Assembly (NCBI RefSeq): GCF_018691265.1
Contig: NW_024881296.1
Location: forward strand, 15,469,427-15,533,426
Direction: 5' to 3'
DNA: 64,000 nt
Source of the DNA: Tyto alba
Lineage: Eukaryota; Chordata; Aves; Strigiformes; Tytonidae
The notes under the pieces are model-generated. The model was given only the letters and a program-made list of their open reading frames with translations. It had not been told where the DNA came from and made no database searches. Each line of letters opens with the position of its first letter. Within the stretch, counting starts at the first letter, position 1. A program made the translations under genes and the position numbers. Positions 1 to 10,823 of this stretch are shown here, in pieces.

Positions 1-1879
1 GGGGAGTATTTGCCCATGCTCTGACGTGGCTGCAGCTTATCCTGGGGGAATAACTGCGGGTCAGATGCCGATAGCTGACTTCCCAATTTCTGTTCTCTGG
101 TTTGTGAAAGATTAAAGAAATATGAGGATTTAAACCAAATTGCATGAGAATGTTCAACTGCTCTTCTAAATTTTCTGAGATCTACTTTTTTTTCCCTTCC
201 TGTAGCCTGTCTCATATCTCTGTGACCAGACACTGTATTTCTCTGCTTGCAAGTGCCTGCTCTCCCTCTGCTTTTAGTCCTTTCAGTAGTAGAATTAGTG
301 GTGATATATAGCTGTGATACATCACTTGGTCTAGTAAAATACAATACTTCTCCCTGTAAGCCTTGCCTCACTTGGATGGTATTCAGTCTTAGGTTTTAAG
401 GGCAGAAGAACTTGTTAGATGATCCAGCCTACAAAGGAGATTTCATGTACCTGATCTGGATCTAAAAGCAGCTCTTCAGCTGGCACCCCCCATGGGCTGC
501 AGCAGATGTCAGAAATCTCCTTCCTGTAGAAACAAAGCAGAGCTGGGCATCTGCCATTGGAAAAGCAGGGGAATAAGAGAGGATGGGAAGGCCGCTGCCC
601 AAGCCAGAGAGCTGGCTTTTTTTAAGAAAAGAGCTGCAGGCCAAATAGAAATTTCCTATGGATCTAATTCCCAGGCTGGCTATTAACTGAAGACGTTGAT
701 TTTAAAAATAGCTTCTCTGTCAGAGCAATGTGTTCCACAAAGGCATCTACTCATGATCTGACGACATCAAGAGATGAAGATGGACTTCCCTTTATATTTT
801 TTCTAATTGCTCTTGAAATTACAAATTGGTGCATGATTTCATATTTGGCTTCATTTCTAGCTTTGGTTCTTGCTATATCTATCTTTGTTAAAGAACCCTT
901 TAGCACTTCCTATTTTCTCCCTTTGAAAGTATTTAGGCACTGCAATCAAGTCAATCTCAGCCTGCCCTCTCAAAAGCTAAACAGCTTGAGCTGTTAAAGT
1001 CTTTCACCTTAACACATTTTCTTCAGCTCTCAAAGTCAATCTTTTATGACCTTTTTCTTTACCTTCTTCTGTTTTCAAATGTCCTTCTCAAAATTTGGTC
1101 ACTAAAACTGTTGGCAGCATACTAATACCAGTTCTGCTTCTGCTGCTTACATGTCCAGAGATTATAATAGCCCATTTTCCTACAACATTGCCCAAGAAGC
1201 ATGTTTTGAATTTCTTATTGGTTATCCCTGAAAAAGCCATTTTAGAGTGACATCTTTCCCACTCTGTGGGAGGCACATACACTCTTCCTTTTACCCCTAG
1301 TATTTTGTGCTTGATTATATTTAAACACATTTTGTTTGAGTAATCCTAAGTGCTCTTGTGACTGCTGTTAACCATTCCACTAATCTTTGTCTTAGATGAA
1401 GATTTAATCAAGTATCACTAATTTTACATTTAATCCAATTCATTAATGAAAATGTGGAATAGGATCAGACCTGTTTCTAGTCATAGCAAGAGTCCTTTGA
1501 AAAAACTCCCATTGTCAAATATTCAGTCTAACAATTACTTCTTGACCCAACCCAGCTCTTATCTAGTTGTGCTGCATTCTACAGTGTCAATTTTAATCAA
1601 AATGTTCTACAGTGTTACAGCAAATGTTACTGAAAAAAAAACAGGAATCTTGGTCTCTGAACCTACCTTTAGTGACCAATAGATACCATTTTCTTTTTGA
1701 TTCAATTTTTTTCATATGTACTAGTCAACACCCCTCTGAGTCACCAGTACATTACAGAGCACTGCTTCAGTGCCCCTCTTTCCCAGTACAGAACAAAAAT
1801 ATTTTGAATACTGCAGACATCTAATGGTCAATGTTACCATTTTCACCTAGGAAATATTACCACCTATTTGAAGTGCTTC
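1..1879. other. Unique noncoding DNA, no gene recognised
   Basis: Mixed-composition sequence with frequent stops in all frames. The open frames are all under 100 codons and resemble no family I know. I see no repeat tail, RNA gene or clear splice-flanked exon here. Confidence 0.5.
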
Positions 1880-2930
1880 TCTTTCAACAAACACAGACCG
1901 TGGGGAGCTGCCAAATCCATTTGCTCGATAGAGGTGATGCTGCCACTGCTCTGGGGACAGCTGGGGAGATGCTGAGCCCATGTTCCTGGTGGGCATGCAC
2001 ACACATCTGGATCCCCTCTGGTTGATTGGGATGAAAGCCTTTTACTGGAAAAAAACCCCACACATGTATACAGATGTGACTACAAGGTGGATCCCTCCAG
2101 CAGCCAGGATCAGGCACTTGGCCTCTCCAGTCACTGTTCACACTCTTCCTTGGTCTCCTCTTGCCACACAAAAGCACATGCACAGAGGGGTCTCTTCAGC
2201 AGCTAGCTTGCACCTCCTGGTTTCTCCACTAGCCAACATGCAGACCTAGTGGTCTCTCTCATGTCCAGCCCAGGATCATTGCCCCCTCCCATCCTGCTGA
2301 CTGGCTGGCTGGGCTCAAGGTTGGCAGCAGTGACGCACAAGCGCATATGCCTTTTGGTCTCTCCACCTGCTGGCCCTGGACACATGGGCCCCTCTGGTCC
2401 CTGGTCACACTCATGTTGCTGTATGCAGACCCATTCACATGCACAGAAAAACTCCCTCTCCCAGGAAAAGGGTTGAAAAGTGTGCTCAGGGGGGACAGGA
2501 CAGACGGCGCCGGTCAGGGGCAGGCATGGCTGGGCAAGCTGTGGAGCAGCAGCCTGTTTGCACACAGCTGGCCCCTTTTGTCCCCTTTTCCTTCTGTTTT
2601 TTCACACTTGTTCCCCCAAATCACCATGATCCTCCCCTTTTTCCCTTTTCGGTCCTTGTCCTAAACATCTCAAAAGAGGACTTACGCACTTCCTAAATGG
2701 TTCTCCCCAGCATCCCACCATCAGCCCATGCCTCTGGTGACCCGCGGAGAGCCTTATCTGTTGGTTCATCTGGGGGATCATGGGTTGGCACCTCTTCTGA
2801 GACAGCCTCAGGAGGAGACAGCGCAGGGGGGTTTCAGGGGCTTCAGTTTGGTATTGAGCACTGCCCACCCAAGCCACTGCTCCTCTCTGCTCACAGAGGT
2901 GAGCCTTAGTCCTATAACCTAGCACAAAAA
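1880..2930. repeat. G+C-rich, internally repetitive block of unknown origin
   Basis: This kilobase is clearly richer in G+C than its flanks. A loose theme recurs: CACATGCA-like words, then GGTCTCTCCA or CCTCTGGTC, then CTGGCC-rich text, for example near 2170-2235, 2330-2400 and 2400-2445. That suggests a degenerate tandem array with a unit of roughly 70-150 bases, or the body of an old LTR. Overlapping open frames on both strands (up to 120 codons) are what G+C-rich DNA gives by chance. I cannot define termini or a target duplication. The A+T-rich sequence after 2930 looks different and may or may not belong to the same insertion. Confidence 0.35.
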
Positions 2931-5900
2931 AACTTCTGATTGCGTTAGTGTTGATAGGAATGGGTTCAGTACTGCCTCTTTATTCTTCCTTATCTACTTT
3001 CTGGGGTTGCTATCTTGATTTATTCAAGCGGTATTAATTTACATGTGTGTTGTCATTTGCGCTCCATTTGCTAGGTATCTTTTCATGCATGTAGTGTCCC
3101 AAGTTTTTGGTCAAATTTTCTTTACTGTGGAAGTGAAGCTTTTGACTTAGATTTTCACTTGTTTGGTGGAGCTCCCTTTTAGTTTTGTTTATACTTTTTC
3201 TCGGCTTTTGGAAATGAACACTTTGGAAGTACTGCCTGTCTATCTGTCTGCCTATGTACAAAGCCCTTTGAGACTGTCCTCTCTTTGCCCATGTTGAACA
3301 TAAATGGATTGCTACCATTGATCTTTAGATAACTCCCAACTTCCAGTCTACTGATTCAGTCATCTGCTTTGTTATAAAATAGTTGTCTCATGTTGGGTAG
3401 AGCATGCTTTCATTTTCGAATAGACATAAGAGTTATATCAGAAGCTCCAACTATGATTTACTGTTAGCTGACTGAAACCTGCAGTGTATATCTGGCAAGC
3501 TGAGGTCTCTGAAAAGATATCTCTTTCCCCACATCTCTGACAAGTATTTAAGGATTAGTTCATCCTATTTTGTAGTTTGATTTGGTGATCTGCAACAACT
3601 CCTCGTCAGAACCTCCTCTTGGGTTTTGTTAGTGGACTCATTGATCCATGTATGTTCAAGGTCCTGCTGTTCTGAGTTATCAATAACTCTAAAGCAAGTA
3701 ATTGCTTTCTAAAACAAACACCCTTCCAACCTCTTTTTCTTACATAACCTTTCGCAAACATATTATAGGCTGTGATTTTAGTATTCTAGACATGAAAATT
3801 GTCTTACTGGGTTTCTGTAATACCAGTTGTATTGAATTTCTTCTCATCAACAACAATTTTCAATTATTTTTGTTTACTATCTGGATGTCTGGTGATGATA
3901 TAAAAGTAAGAGAAATTTTTATTATTTTAATTTTCTTTGCCCCATTACATTAAAGTGTCGGGAATATGCTGGATTTCAGTTGTACGAATTGTTCTCTGAA
4001 TATCTTTCCTTTCATGTCTAGTTTTCAGACCTTTTAAAACCTTCCATATAGTATCTAACAAATAAATTATTTACCTTACTTATGTGACAGAGGCCATTTC
4101 TTCAATATGGGTTTTTCTTCCAGGGGAATGCATCCTGCTGCTCCACGAAATCCAGACTGCCTGCTTCATACTTCTTGTGCATCTAGAAATCTTCTCAAGC
4201 ATTTTCTACCTTTTTCCACCCCTAGGACTAGAAATATCAAAGAGAAGATAACTTAAGCCTGTATCTTTATCACCTCTTTTCCAAGACTGGGACAACTACG
4301 GTCATTTTTCTCAAGATAGCGCAATGCAAGTACAGTCAATTACAAATATTCCTATGTTTTGTCTCTTCATTAAGATGCCTACATAGTTTGATTCAGGGCA
4401 TTAGATAATCTTAAAATATCTATGAATTAGGTTGAATGCATCTTTATCCTTCTTGATAACAGAGCTAATAGATGTGCTTTTGCTTCCTATAGTTTGCCCT
4501 TAATATATTAAATGTCTTTTATGAGACAATAGCAGATTTGAAAAGAACAAGAAGATGTGTGTAGTTAAGAGGACCGTGAGAAATTTCACAACACAGAAGA
4601 TAAAAGAAGACAGAACTAAATGGGAGTGGGAGTGTAGGCTCTTGTATGAAACTGGAAAAAGAAAGAAAAGATCTGAGATAGTTGTTTCTCCACAATTGCA
4701 TTAATTGCTAGTCAGTGAAGGTATGATTAATATGATGCCATGCAGATTTCTATATGAGAGATATTTGCATCCAAATCAGACATCCTAAGCTTCCTCTGCG
4801 GTCAGTGAAGATAAATAGGTGTGTCTAGTGCAGGATTCCTCTCATCCTAAATCAAAAGTCTATATTTCATCAGGTAAGCTGAGTCTTAAAAGCACCATTT
4901 CTTTTCATGACTACCTTAGTTATGAACACTGGGGTTATAAAGGTAGAAGAGATTAATCTTACCTTAACTGATTAATATCAAAACACTAATTTTTGGAAAA
5001 CAGTGGTGCTAGATAAACACCTCTTCCTTAAGCATTTAAGTTCCCTGGTACTTTCCCCAAGAGCAAAGCCGCACAAATGTAAAGGTTGCTCAGTTGCTGA
5101 GAATAAGGTTTATTAATGTTATAGTATGTCTTTACATGTTTTTCAAATGATCATCAAGTTACTGACTTAAAATCATAAATCACATGGTTATCTCATGCAC
5201 AGATTATATTTTAATGATTCATTATAATGCAAATAGCAGATTTAGGTTATTAATAAATTCCAGGTTTACATTAACTACATTTATTTTTCTATTAATAAAT
5301 TCCTGGTTTATATTAACTACATTTATTTTTCTAAGCAATCAAAAATGTCTGTAGGAGAGCCTTCAGACTTAAATTCTTCTAAAGAATTTATAGCAACTAA
5401 TTTTACTGTAACTTAAATCTTAGTTTCTGGATTTTACCTGTTTCTAGCCCATAGGTGAACTGTGTTCTGTGCCAGCTTACTTATTAATATATAAACATGA
5501 AGCAGGCAGTGTAGCAGAGACAAAGAATTCACATTAAAGTAATGTCTCACAGCAGTATCACTTCCAGCTCGGGAATTAAATGTTAGAGTTGCTACAACTG
5601 CTTTCTGTAAAACTCTCAGAGCTCTTTCTCTTGAAGCAGTTTTTTTTCACCTGGTACTGCATGAAGTGTTGCCTCTGTTTTGAGGACCCTTAGCCTGGGT
5701 TAGTCACCTCAGTTTAAACACAGGATAGATTAGATTGCCTGTGGAGATTGGTCACTCAGTTTTTTAAGGCATCTCATATGGAAGAGAACACAGCATCTGT
5801 CAGCATTCTGACACGCCGTAAGCATGGGTTGAGAAAAGGCTCTTAGAAAGGCTGTGAGAATGAAAAGAACATTATAACATGCCAGCAAAGCCGGCTTATA

Positions 5901-6405
5901 CTATTAGGCTTGCCTCAAGCTAGCCATACCCCATTGACATTCAGTGTGTTTGTATTTCTCTGTTGGGTCACCCCTGAGGGCTACCATGGTGACAATGCTT
6001 CAAGCATCAGCTTCAGGGAAATCTTTTAGGCACTTTCTGAACACCAGATCTAAGGCTGTCCTAATCATCACAGGGGACACTTGTGCTTGTAACTGTAGGC
6101 TTACGAGCTATTGTTCATCACCTGTACCTGGCAGCCCACACAGGGCTGGGAAGCTCATATGCGCAGCTTTAGGTTCCTGAATGGCTTTATGGCATATAGT
6201 GTGCCTCCTTTTGTCCTTCTTCTGGATTGCTGGATCCAAACACACCAGCAGGACCCAAAGATGGCTTAGTTTACTCTTGAAAAAAACAAGATGAAGGAAA
6301 GGGATAAAAGAGTAGATGTTGGGACAAACAAAGGTGACAGGAGAAAAAAAGATCTTGAAACAGGTACCAGCAACACTAATAATGCTTTCTTCTTTTCCTT
6401 TTCAG
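2931..6405. other. Unique noncoding DNA
   Basis: A+T-rich sequence without a recognisable gene or transposon apart from the short tandem duplication at 5249-5332. The last 30 bases are the pyrimidine tract of the candidate exon that follows. An open frame at 5944-6180 (78 codons) resembles nothing I know and lacks good splice borders. Confidence 0.45.
5249..5332. repeat. 42-base direct tandem duplication (two copies)
   Basis: Two adjacent 42-base units, 5249-5290 and 5291-5332, both run from ATTAATAAATTCC to TTTATTTTTCT. They differ at only two positions (CCA/CCT, and a C/T in TTTACATT/TTTATATT). The near identity indicates a fairly recent local duplication. Confidence 0.9.
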
Positions 6406-6575
6406 CTCTTCTCTTCCTCCATCTCTAAGAATTAATCTTCATCCAGAAAGTATTGAAGCACTGAAGAGGAACCAGTATCTGGCACCCAATACAAGGAATG
6501 AAGATAAAGTCAAGCTTATTATGAACTTTCTTTATGAAGAGTATCATGCTTCAGTACTGGCTCAAATGGAGCTTT
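6406..6575 (+). CDS. Candidate internal coding exon, gene not identified
   Basis: A 170-base segment is bounded by a strong acceptor (pyrimidine tract 6385-6403 ending TTTTCAG) and a GTATGT donor at 6576-6581. One frame is open throughout and gives 56 complete codons. The first exon base completes a codon from upstream and the last base starts a codon split by the intron. The peptide is hydrophilic and helical-looking, including RNQYLAPNTRNEDKVKLIMN and then NFLYEEYHASVLAQ, with a balanced mix of acidic and basic residues. The other two frames are closed. I do not recognise the family. It could pair with the candidate exon near 24.6 kb on the same strand. No promoter, start codon or neighbouring exon was found, so function is unknown. 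It could also be a relic exon or chance. Confidence 0.4.
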
Positions 6576-7684
6576 GTATGTCTCTAACATTTTGTCCCAC
6601 TGGACAATACTAATTAAACAGAAGAGGCCATGAAAGGCCTGTTTTGCAGATAACTCTACATGGAAGTGACAGGTTCATCCCACCATTTTAGGAGCACAAT
6701 AATGCCAGAAAACCCTGAGTTAGGGACCTGACGGCTTTTGGTTTGACACCATCCTGTGATGATGTTGGAGTGGGCAGACAGACTTTCTCATCATAAGCTC
6801 TGTATTGAGACTCCTCTTCCTTGCTTTGGCCATCATTTTCCTACATGACACTATAAAGACATAGCCAGTGTCAATCAGAAACTCCCTGTATGGCCAGACA
6901 ATGTGACCTTATCTGACCTGTTGTTCCTGGAAAGAAGATGTTTTATGGAGGAGGGCACACACATAAACCAGACTGAGATGCAGGTGAGTTGGCTGGTGGT
7001 GGAGATGGGTGTGGGGTGAAGGAAAGAAAAAGGATTGGTGAAAGAGTCTGTGTTGGGAGCAGAACACAGGGGATCCATGTATCAAAGAGGATGTTTTATT
7101 TTCTAGTAAGAATTACCTGAGTTAGACACTTCTCTGCTTGTTTATGGGAACTGCTTTAGGATAAAGAAAATTGTTTACAGCATTCAGACTGCTAGGATAT
7201 ATACTGATTGACTAGGTTACACATATTGGTATTCTGTGTCAACTTGAACAACTAAGCTGTTGAGTCAGGTCTGATGAAATGCATCCAGTATATCAGATGG
7301 AGCATCTGCTGAGCATCCCTGTGACTGCTCCCGAGCCAGCAGGCCTGGGAGGTGCTTTCTGACAGGACAAGGAAAAGGCCATCAGAGTAGACCGAGAAAG
7401 ACTGTGTATATAAATACAGAATTTATAGGTTGTGTAGGGGTGTGTGTGTGTGTGTATGCATCTGCTAGTGTCTGCAGTCTGTGCATGATTTTTTCATTTT
7501 TTTAGCTGTGCGGCTCTCTTCCTGGCTGGGAGACAGCCTTTAGACAGTGAATTTTCTTTTATATGTTTTAGTAGAGAACCTTAAATGCTAGCTCTGATAA
7601 CAGCAAGAAAAGAAACATTCCCCATGAGAGGTGAAATATGAAGTAGGTATCCATCAGAGAAGAGTAAAAGGTGAGTTGAGCATG
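6576..7684. other. Unique noncoding DNA with a short TG microsatellite
   Basis: No gene recognised. If the exon upstream is real, this is its intron. It contains the TG run at 7441-7456. Confidence 0.45.
7441..7456. repeat. TG dinucleotide microsatellite
   Basis: Eight TG-type units ending in TA, preceded by the related text TTGTGTAGGGG. Short and probably of low polymorphism. Confidence 0.85.
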
Positions 7685-7686
7685 TG

Positions 7687-7860
7687 TGAATCATAGTACT
7701 GAGGACTGGAAGGGACTCACAGATTGCACTCAACTGCAGCTGCAAGTAATCATGTAATAACTGTGAAAGTCATTCTGCCTTATACCAGAGACTACAGTTT
7801 TCTGTAACACTATTAAAAACTTCAGAAGACTGCCAGGTGCCACAGGATTCATGTTCCCCA
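7687..7860 (-). mobile_element. Probable old CR1 3'-end fragment
   Basis: The segment opens with AATCATAGTACTGAGGACTGG and then GGAAGGGACTCACAGA. This resembles the complement of a CR1 3' terminus, where AATCATAGAAT is followed by GGTTGGAAGGGACCT. Beyond about 80 bases I can no longer follow the match, so this is an old, decayed fragment. It lies directly beside the younger CR1 copy A in the same orientation. Confidence 0.4.
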
Positions 7861-7865
7861 CACAA

Positions 7866-9685
7866 CATAGAATCACTGAATCATAGAATAGTTTGGATTA
7901 GAAGGGACCTTAAAAATCATCTAGTTCCAACCCCTCTGCCATGGGAAGAGACACCTTCCAGTAGACCAGGTTGCTCAAAGCCCCATCCAAGCTGCCCTTG
8001 AACACTTCCAGGAAGGGGGCAGACACAACTTCTCTGGCAACCTGTTCCAGTGCCTCACCATCCTCACAGTGAAGAATTTCTTCCTTTATATCTAATTTAA
8101 ATCTTACTTCTTTCATTTTAAAACCACTACACTTTGTTCTATAGCTACACTACTTGATAAAGAGTCCCTCCTCAGCTTCCCTGTAGGCCCCCTTTAAGTA
8201 GTGGAAGGCTGCTATATGGTCTCCCCAGAGTCTTCTCTTCTCCAGGACAAACAACCCCAAATCTATTGACCTGTCCTAATAGGTGAGGTACTCCAGCCCC
8301 CGATCATCTTCATGGACTCCTCTGGACCTGCTCAAGCAAGTCCCTGTTATTCTTATGCTGGTGGCCCCAGAGATGGACACAGAACTCCAGGTGGAGTCTC
8401 ATGATAGTGGAGCAGAGGGGAAGAATCCCCTCCCTTGACCTGATGGCCACACTTTTCTTGATGCAGACCAGGACACAGTTGGCTTTCTGGGCTGTGAGCA
8501 CACGTTGCTGGCTCATACTCAGTTTTGCAACCACTACTACCCCCAGGTCCTTCTCTGCACAGCTGCTCTCAATCCAGTCATCGTCCATCCTGTATTTGTG
8601 CTTGGAATTGCCCTGACCCATGTGCAGGACCTTGCACTTGGCCTTATTGAACTTCATGAGGTTTGTACAGGCCCACCTCTCAAGCCTGTCAGGGTCCCTC
8701 TGGATGGCATCCCTTCACTCCAGCATGTTGATGACACCACACAGCTTGGTGTCATCAGTGAACTTGCTGAGGGGGCACTCAATCTCACTGTCCGTGTCAC
8801 CAGCAAAGATGTTAAACAACACTGATCCCAATACCGACCCCTGAGGGACACCACTCATCACTGATCTCCACTTGGACATTGAGCTGTTGGCTGAAACTCT
8901 TTGAGGGCAACTAGCCAGCCAATTCCTTATCCACCAAGCGGGCCACCCATCAAATCCATGTCTCTCCAATTTATAGACAAGGATGTTGTGCACGACAACG
9001 TCAAATCCTTTGCACAAGTCCAGGTAGATTATGTTAGTTGCTCTTCCATCATCCACCAATGCTGTAATCCTGTTGTAGAAGGCCACCACATTAGTCTGGC
9101 ACAATTAGCCCTTAATGAAGCTGTGTCGGCTGTCACGAATGACCTCTTTATTCTCCATGTGCCCTAGCATAGTTTCCAGGAGGATCCGCTCCATGATCTT
9201 GCTGGGCAGAGAGGTTAGACTGACTGGCGTATAGTTCCCCAGGTTTTTTTTTCCTTTTTAAAAATGGGGCTTATATTACTGCTTTTCCAATTAGTGGGAA
9301 CTTCACCGGACCACCATGGCTTCTCAACTGGGATGGATAGTGGTTTAGCCACTTTATCTTCCAGTTTCCTCAGGACCCATGGATGCTTTCTGTCAGGCAC
9401 CATGGGGTTTTACACCTTCAGGTTCTTTAGATGGCCTTGAACCTGATCTGCAATTATGGTGGACAGTTCTTCTTTCTCCCAGTCCCCATCTTTACCTTCT
9501 ATGTCTTGGGTAGTGTGGTTAGATCCCTGGTTGGTGAAGATTGAGTCAAAAAAGCCATTGAGTACTTCAGCCTTTTCCATAGCCTGGGTGACCAAGTCTC
9601 CTTTTTCCTTCCAGAGAAGGCCCGCATTTTTCCATAGTCTCCCTTTTATTACTGATTTACAGTAATATATAGAAGCTATAGGTAC
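7866..9685 (-). mobile_element. CR1 LINE copy A, 5'-truncated, minus strand
   Basis: Read on the minus strand this is a CR1 retrotransposon from the middle of ORF2 to the 3' end. The 3' terminus (7866-7889) is the CR1 tail: the 8-base units CATAGAAT, CACTGAAT, CATAGAAT, seen here as the complement. Above it come the 3' part of ORF2 (7910-8657), the reverse transcriptase core (8715-9104) and the segment before it (9215-9600). The 5' end fades out near 9660-9690, the usual outcome of incomplete reverse transcription. Stops and frameshifts make it inactive. It closely resembles copies B and F. No target duplication is visible, which is normal for CR1. Confidence 0.95.
8310..9600 (-). pseudogene. 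CR1 ORF2 reverse transcriptase relic (copy A)
   Basis: Broken ORF2 in several frames. In N-to-C order it shows DFFD-like text near 9550 (NGFFDSIF), HPWVLRKLEDKV near 9380, the EVPTNWK element near 9300, the motif A aspartate in [11 protein letters not shown] (about 9020), the motif B block [10 protein letters not shown] near 8850, and the catalytic F-x-DD box as [10 protein letters not shown] at about 8751-8762. After this the thumb-like CR1 C-terminal region (EKDLGVVVVAKLSMSQQ, near 8540) is retained in full, unlike in copy F. A TAA stop at 9105-9107 interrupts the frame just before [10 protein letters not shown]. When intact, the family's enzyme performs target-primed reverse transcription in the nucleus. 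Confidence 0.93.
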
Positions 9686-9689
9686 TTGT

Positions 9690-10296
9690 GAGGGAAAGTC
9701 AGTAATTTCCTCTGTTTATGGCCCTTCCAGTAACAGGAAATTTGTTTTCTTTGGATTTTCCTCTTCATCATTGCCTTCACTTTCCTGCTTTCCCTCCCTC
9801 TGTCCCACGTACAACAGTGTTTCACCACTGTGGTTCCTTGTCTGTTATCATTATGAAGTATGTAAAGAGAAGTGTTGCCAGTAGAGTGAATGGAAATTGC
9901 ACCCCAAACAGCAATGCCCATAGAAGTGACATGTTTGGGTCACTTGAACATGAAAAATGAAGACTCACTTGCTTATGAACAATGTTAAGGTTCTTGTATC
10001 CAAACATTGCTTTCCCTGTTATTCACTGTGCTGAAGTGTTTGGGAAGATGAGGCTCCATTACTTTTTTCTCCTCTATCTGTAAGTTTATCAACTCTGTAA
10101 TGAGGTAGAAAGGAAACACACGGGAAACATGGTGATTTTAGGATATGATTACAAGCAATCCGTTATCACTGTGGATGCACTAATTGTGGATTTGTGCACA
10201 AAGATCTGCACAGTTAAGAACCTTCCAACTCAGCTTCCTCAGGTGTCTGCGATTCAAGCTTAAGGTGTGTTAGGCTAACCTAAGATAAAACAAGAT
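9690..10296. other. Unique noncoding DNA
   Basis: No gene or repeat recognised between CR1 copy A and the LTR fragment. Confidence 0.5.
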
Positions 10297-10765
10297 TGTC
10301 ATGGCTTAAGCCCAGAGGGCAGCTGCTTGATCACTCCTTCCCCCTCAGGGTTGGGGAGGAGACAATAAAACAAAGGGCTAGGGAATTGAGACAATGACAG
10401 GGAGGGATGGTCATGGGCAAAAGACAGACTCAATCAGGGAAGAAAGAACATCAATTTAATTTGAACACCACCACCACAACCACTAATTTACCAATCAGTA
10501 TGGGATATGACAAATACAACCCCATCTTAAAAACACCTTCTCCTTACCCCTCCCTTCTTCCCAGCTTCGGCTTTGCTCCCCATCTCTCTACCTCTTCCCA
10601 CACAGTGGCACAGGGGGACAGGGAATGGGGGTTGTGGTCAGTGCATCACCCATTGTTTCTGCTGCCTATTCCTCCTCAGAGGTAAGACTCCTCACACTCT
10701 TCTCCTGCTCCAGCATGGGGTCCCTCTCATGAGAGACAGTCCTCCACAAACTCATCCAATGTGAG
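10297..10765 (-). mobile_element. ERV LTR fragment, antisense, same family as the solo LTR at 48.8 kb
   Basis: It begins TGTCATGGCTTAAGCCCAG, matching the complement of the 3' end of the solo LTR (which ends CCTAAACCACGACA). Collinear matches to that LTR's complement follow: GCAAAAGACAGACTCAATCA (about 10418), then CTCCCTTCTTCCCAGC, ATCTCTCTACCTCTTCC, CAGTGGCACAGGGGGACAGG, and GACAGTCCTCCACAAACT near 10735. It therefore holds the distal half of an LTR on the minus strand. The U3/promoter half is missing, replaced by the CCT repeat. The position of the solo LTR's AATAAA is degraded here. It is older or more diverged than the 48.8 kb copy. Confidence 0.82.
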
Positions 10766-10778
10766 ACCTATCTTACCA

Positions 10779-10823
10779 CTCCTCCTTGTCCTCCTCGTCC
10801 TCCTCCTTCTCCTCCTCCTCCTC
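10779..10823. repeat. CCT trinucleotide microsatellite, interrupted
   Basis: About 15 CCT/CTC units interrupted by TTGT, CGT and TTC. It sits exactly at the truncated side of the LTR fragment, so it may have grown from LTR sequence or marked the breakpoint. Confidence 0.85.

Noticed and set aside
8901..9167. 88-codon antisense frame present in all three CR1 copies (also 16405-16671 and 58672-58938)
   Set aside because: Its conservation follows from the conserved RT coding strand beneath it. It starts and ends at arbitrary points of the element.
10779..10823. CCT repeat considered as a CRISPR-like or structured array
   Set aside because: It is a plain interrupted trinucleotide repeat with no spacers, in vertebrate DNA.
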